Source of the DNA: Macquaria australasica | Taxonomy: Eukaryota; Chordata; Actinopteri; Centrarchiformes; Percichthyidae | Assembly: GCA_005408345.1 (NCBI GenBank) | Contig: SEMN01000484.1 | Coordinates: forward strand, 310,001 to 374,000 | Reading direction: 5' to 3' | DNA: 64,000 bases | Part shown: positions 63,032 to 64,000 of the stretch, in pieces | Numbering within the stretch: the stretch's first letter is position 1 | Layout: each line of letters starts with the position of its first letter | Notes under the pieces: generated by a model | Databases searched by the model: none | The model's input: only the letters and a program-made list of their open reading frames with translations | Told to the model about the DNA's origin: nothing | Position numbers and translations under genes: made by a program

Positions 63032-63202
63032 ATCCATCTACCAGAAGATTCGTGAATATGAGGTCCTGGACAAGAGGAAGACAGTGACAGCTCTGAGGGC
63101 AGGAGAGGACAGAGCCATACTGCTGGGCCTCAGCATGGTCTTCCTGTCTGTCATGATGTACTTTGTCCTGGGAATCACCATACTACGCTCTTACTCTGAC
63201 AG
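63032..63202 (+). CDS. kcnmb2: kcnmb2 second coding exon (residues 17-74, TM1)
   Basis: The acceptor GTTTTCAG ends at 63031 and the donor GTGATG follows 63202. The first base completes Arg17 and the exon then reads in phase through 56 codons, leaving AG of Ser74. Visible blocks are SIYQKIREYEVLDKRKTVTA (residues 18-37) and LRAGEDRAILLGL (38-50), the cytoplasmic linker and start of TM1 that are diagnostic of beta-2. Beta-3 lacks the DKRKTVTAL block. TM1 spans about residues 45-67 (hydrophobic, with MMYFVLGITI at 58-67), followed by LRSYSD at the membrane exit. The intron before it is 1265 bp and the one after only 185 bp. No frameshift or stop interrupts the join. Identification rests on remembered family sequence, with very close agreement across the whole exon. 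Confidence 0.95.
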
Positions 63203-63387
63203 GTGATGACAGGTCACTTACAGACTGTTTCAGTTTGGAAAAATGCATCTTCTTTTTGTGTGACTTCATTGTCTTGAGTCAAAGCTTGTGTTCATCTCCA
63301 TATTCACACATAGTGACTAACTACCCACTAAAACCATTGAGAGTGTAATTGCAGCATGCATTGAAATTGATTGCTCTTTCACTGCAG
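63203..63387 (+). other. kcnmb2: kcnmb2 intron between coding exons 2 and 3
   Basis: A 185-bp GT-AG intron. It is far shorter than I recall for mammals, which fits teleost intron compaction. Nothing else is visible in it. Confidence 0.85.
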
Positions 63388-63583
63388 TGTATGGACGGAC
63401 GAGGCTCACTGCACTATCGTGAACTCCACCATCGTGTGGGATGTAAACTGTTCATACAGCTGTGGAGCAGAGTGCTGGAAGAGTTCCCGTTACCCTTGTC
63501 TCCATGTCTACGTCAGCCTCAACTCCTCAGGAAAGGTGGTACGGCTGTTGCACAACGAGGAGACACAAGACAGAAGTCCTGAG
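63388..63583 (+). CDS. kcnmb2: kcnmb2 third coding exon (residues 74-139, extracellular loop); gene continues past the window
   Basis: The acceptor CACTGCAG ends at 63387 and a GTACTT donor follows 63583. The exon completes Ser74 and adds 65 codons, ending on a whole codon (Glu139). It opens with VWTDEAHCT, matching the post-TM1 start of the beta-2 loop, and continues with a CSYSCGAECW block and YPCLHVYVSLNSSGK. Cysteines at residues 82, 95, 99, 103 and 111 fit the disulfide-rich extracellular loop that reaches over the Slo1 pore. N-glycosylation sequons occur at N86 (NST), N94 (NCS) and N119 (NSS). The family is normally about 235 residues, so the rest of the loop, TM2 and the short C-terminus must lie beyond 64000. 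No later exon is seen in 63584-64000. Confidence 0.94.
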
Positions 63584-64000
63584 GTACTTCACAACTGATA
63601 GTGCTGCTGTCGTTTCCTGTTCTCTGTGACATGACTGGTGACATTGGATTTGGTGGAGAGGATAAATATGTTTTTTTTAATTTTTGTTTTGGCAAATTCA
63701 CCGGACCCAAATGCTTTTTTTTGTAGTATTTCTGTTATATGGAAATGCACCTTCTCAACAGCTGCATATACCCATGCAAGCTGCATGTAGCTAAAAATCC
63801 TGACCGATGCACAATTAAGGACTATGCTATATGTTTTGTCAAAATATGCAGTAAAAGTGCAATAAACCATGATGAACAGTCATCCATATATGGATTTACT
63901 TGGATTGACAAATTAATTTAACATTTTGTGCTAATGTGTCAGTAGAAATGACTCGAAACAACATCATCTTGGTGTTAATTACAGCAGCATTCCTACTGAG
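63584..64000 (+). other. kcnmb2: start of the next kcnmb2 intron
   Basis: This is intronic sequence following the donor at 63584. It contains a T-rich run near 63669-63680 and no further exon. It runs off the window edge. Confidence 0.7.

Noticed and set aside
63163..63348. ORF starting inside kcnmb2 exon 2
   Set aside because: A shifted-frame shadow that runs into the intron.

Overview
The window is vertebrate nuclear DNA, almost certainly from a ray-finned (teleost, probably percomorph) fish. The evidence is spliced exons of a BK-channel beta subunit with GT-AG introns, very long (CA)n/(TG)n microsatellites, and several dispersed repeat families that I know as typical of teleost, especially perciform, genomes. 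There are no bacterial operons, CRISPR arrays or rRNA genes. A 65-base run of N at 21122-21186 is an assembly gap.

Only one host gene is supported: kcnmb2 (calcium-activated K+ channel subunit beta-2), on the + strand at the right edge. Three coding exons (61717-61766, 63032-63202, 63388-63583) join in phase to give the first 139 residues: the N-terminal inactivation segment, TM1 and half of the extracellular loop. The last exon(s) lie beyond position 64000. The other roughly 61 kb is either upstream intergenic DNA or a long 5' intron of this gene. One unique stretch near 48.1-48.4 kb ends in a good splice donor and is a weak candidate for a non-coding 5' exon.

The rest is a layered record of mobile elements. 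These include two copies of a hAT-type MITE, in opposite orientation, with exact 8-bp target duplications (17762-18252, 49125-49520; the second is nested in an older repeat), and a hAT transposase C-terminal relic (18823-19044). Two elements with 3-bp duplications keep short ATG-initiated ORFs (24514-24932 with a Myb/SANT-like exon and splice donor; 30530-31044). There is also a third TIR element with an 8-bp duplication (26057-26562), a two-copy TIR family whose ends read TGTGTCTCAATT (1260-1693, 21773-22348), and a TIR element at 40341-40548. Retroelements are a LINE reverse-transcriptase pseudogene (12021-12315), two tRNA-derived SINEs (15941-16202, 51290-51540), a solo LTR with a 5-bp duplication (58493-58845) and a related LTR in reverse orientation (59287-59635). 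A RecQ-helicase-like N-terminal fragment lies at 47456-47731.

Structural oddities are a perfect 25-bp hairpin (52438-52493), two perfect 15-bp hairpins (37371-37406, 54563-54600), a long foldback (58041-58331) and a cluster of RFX X-box-like sites next to an inverted CCAAT box (41034-41129). I found no convincing previously undescribed multi-gene system. The most informative items are the kcnmb2 start exon, which is read in a different frame from the longest ORF over it, and the TSD-delimited transposons.
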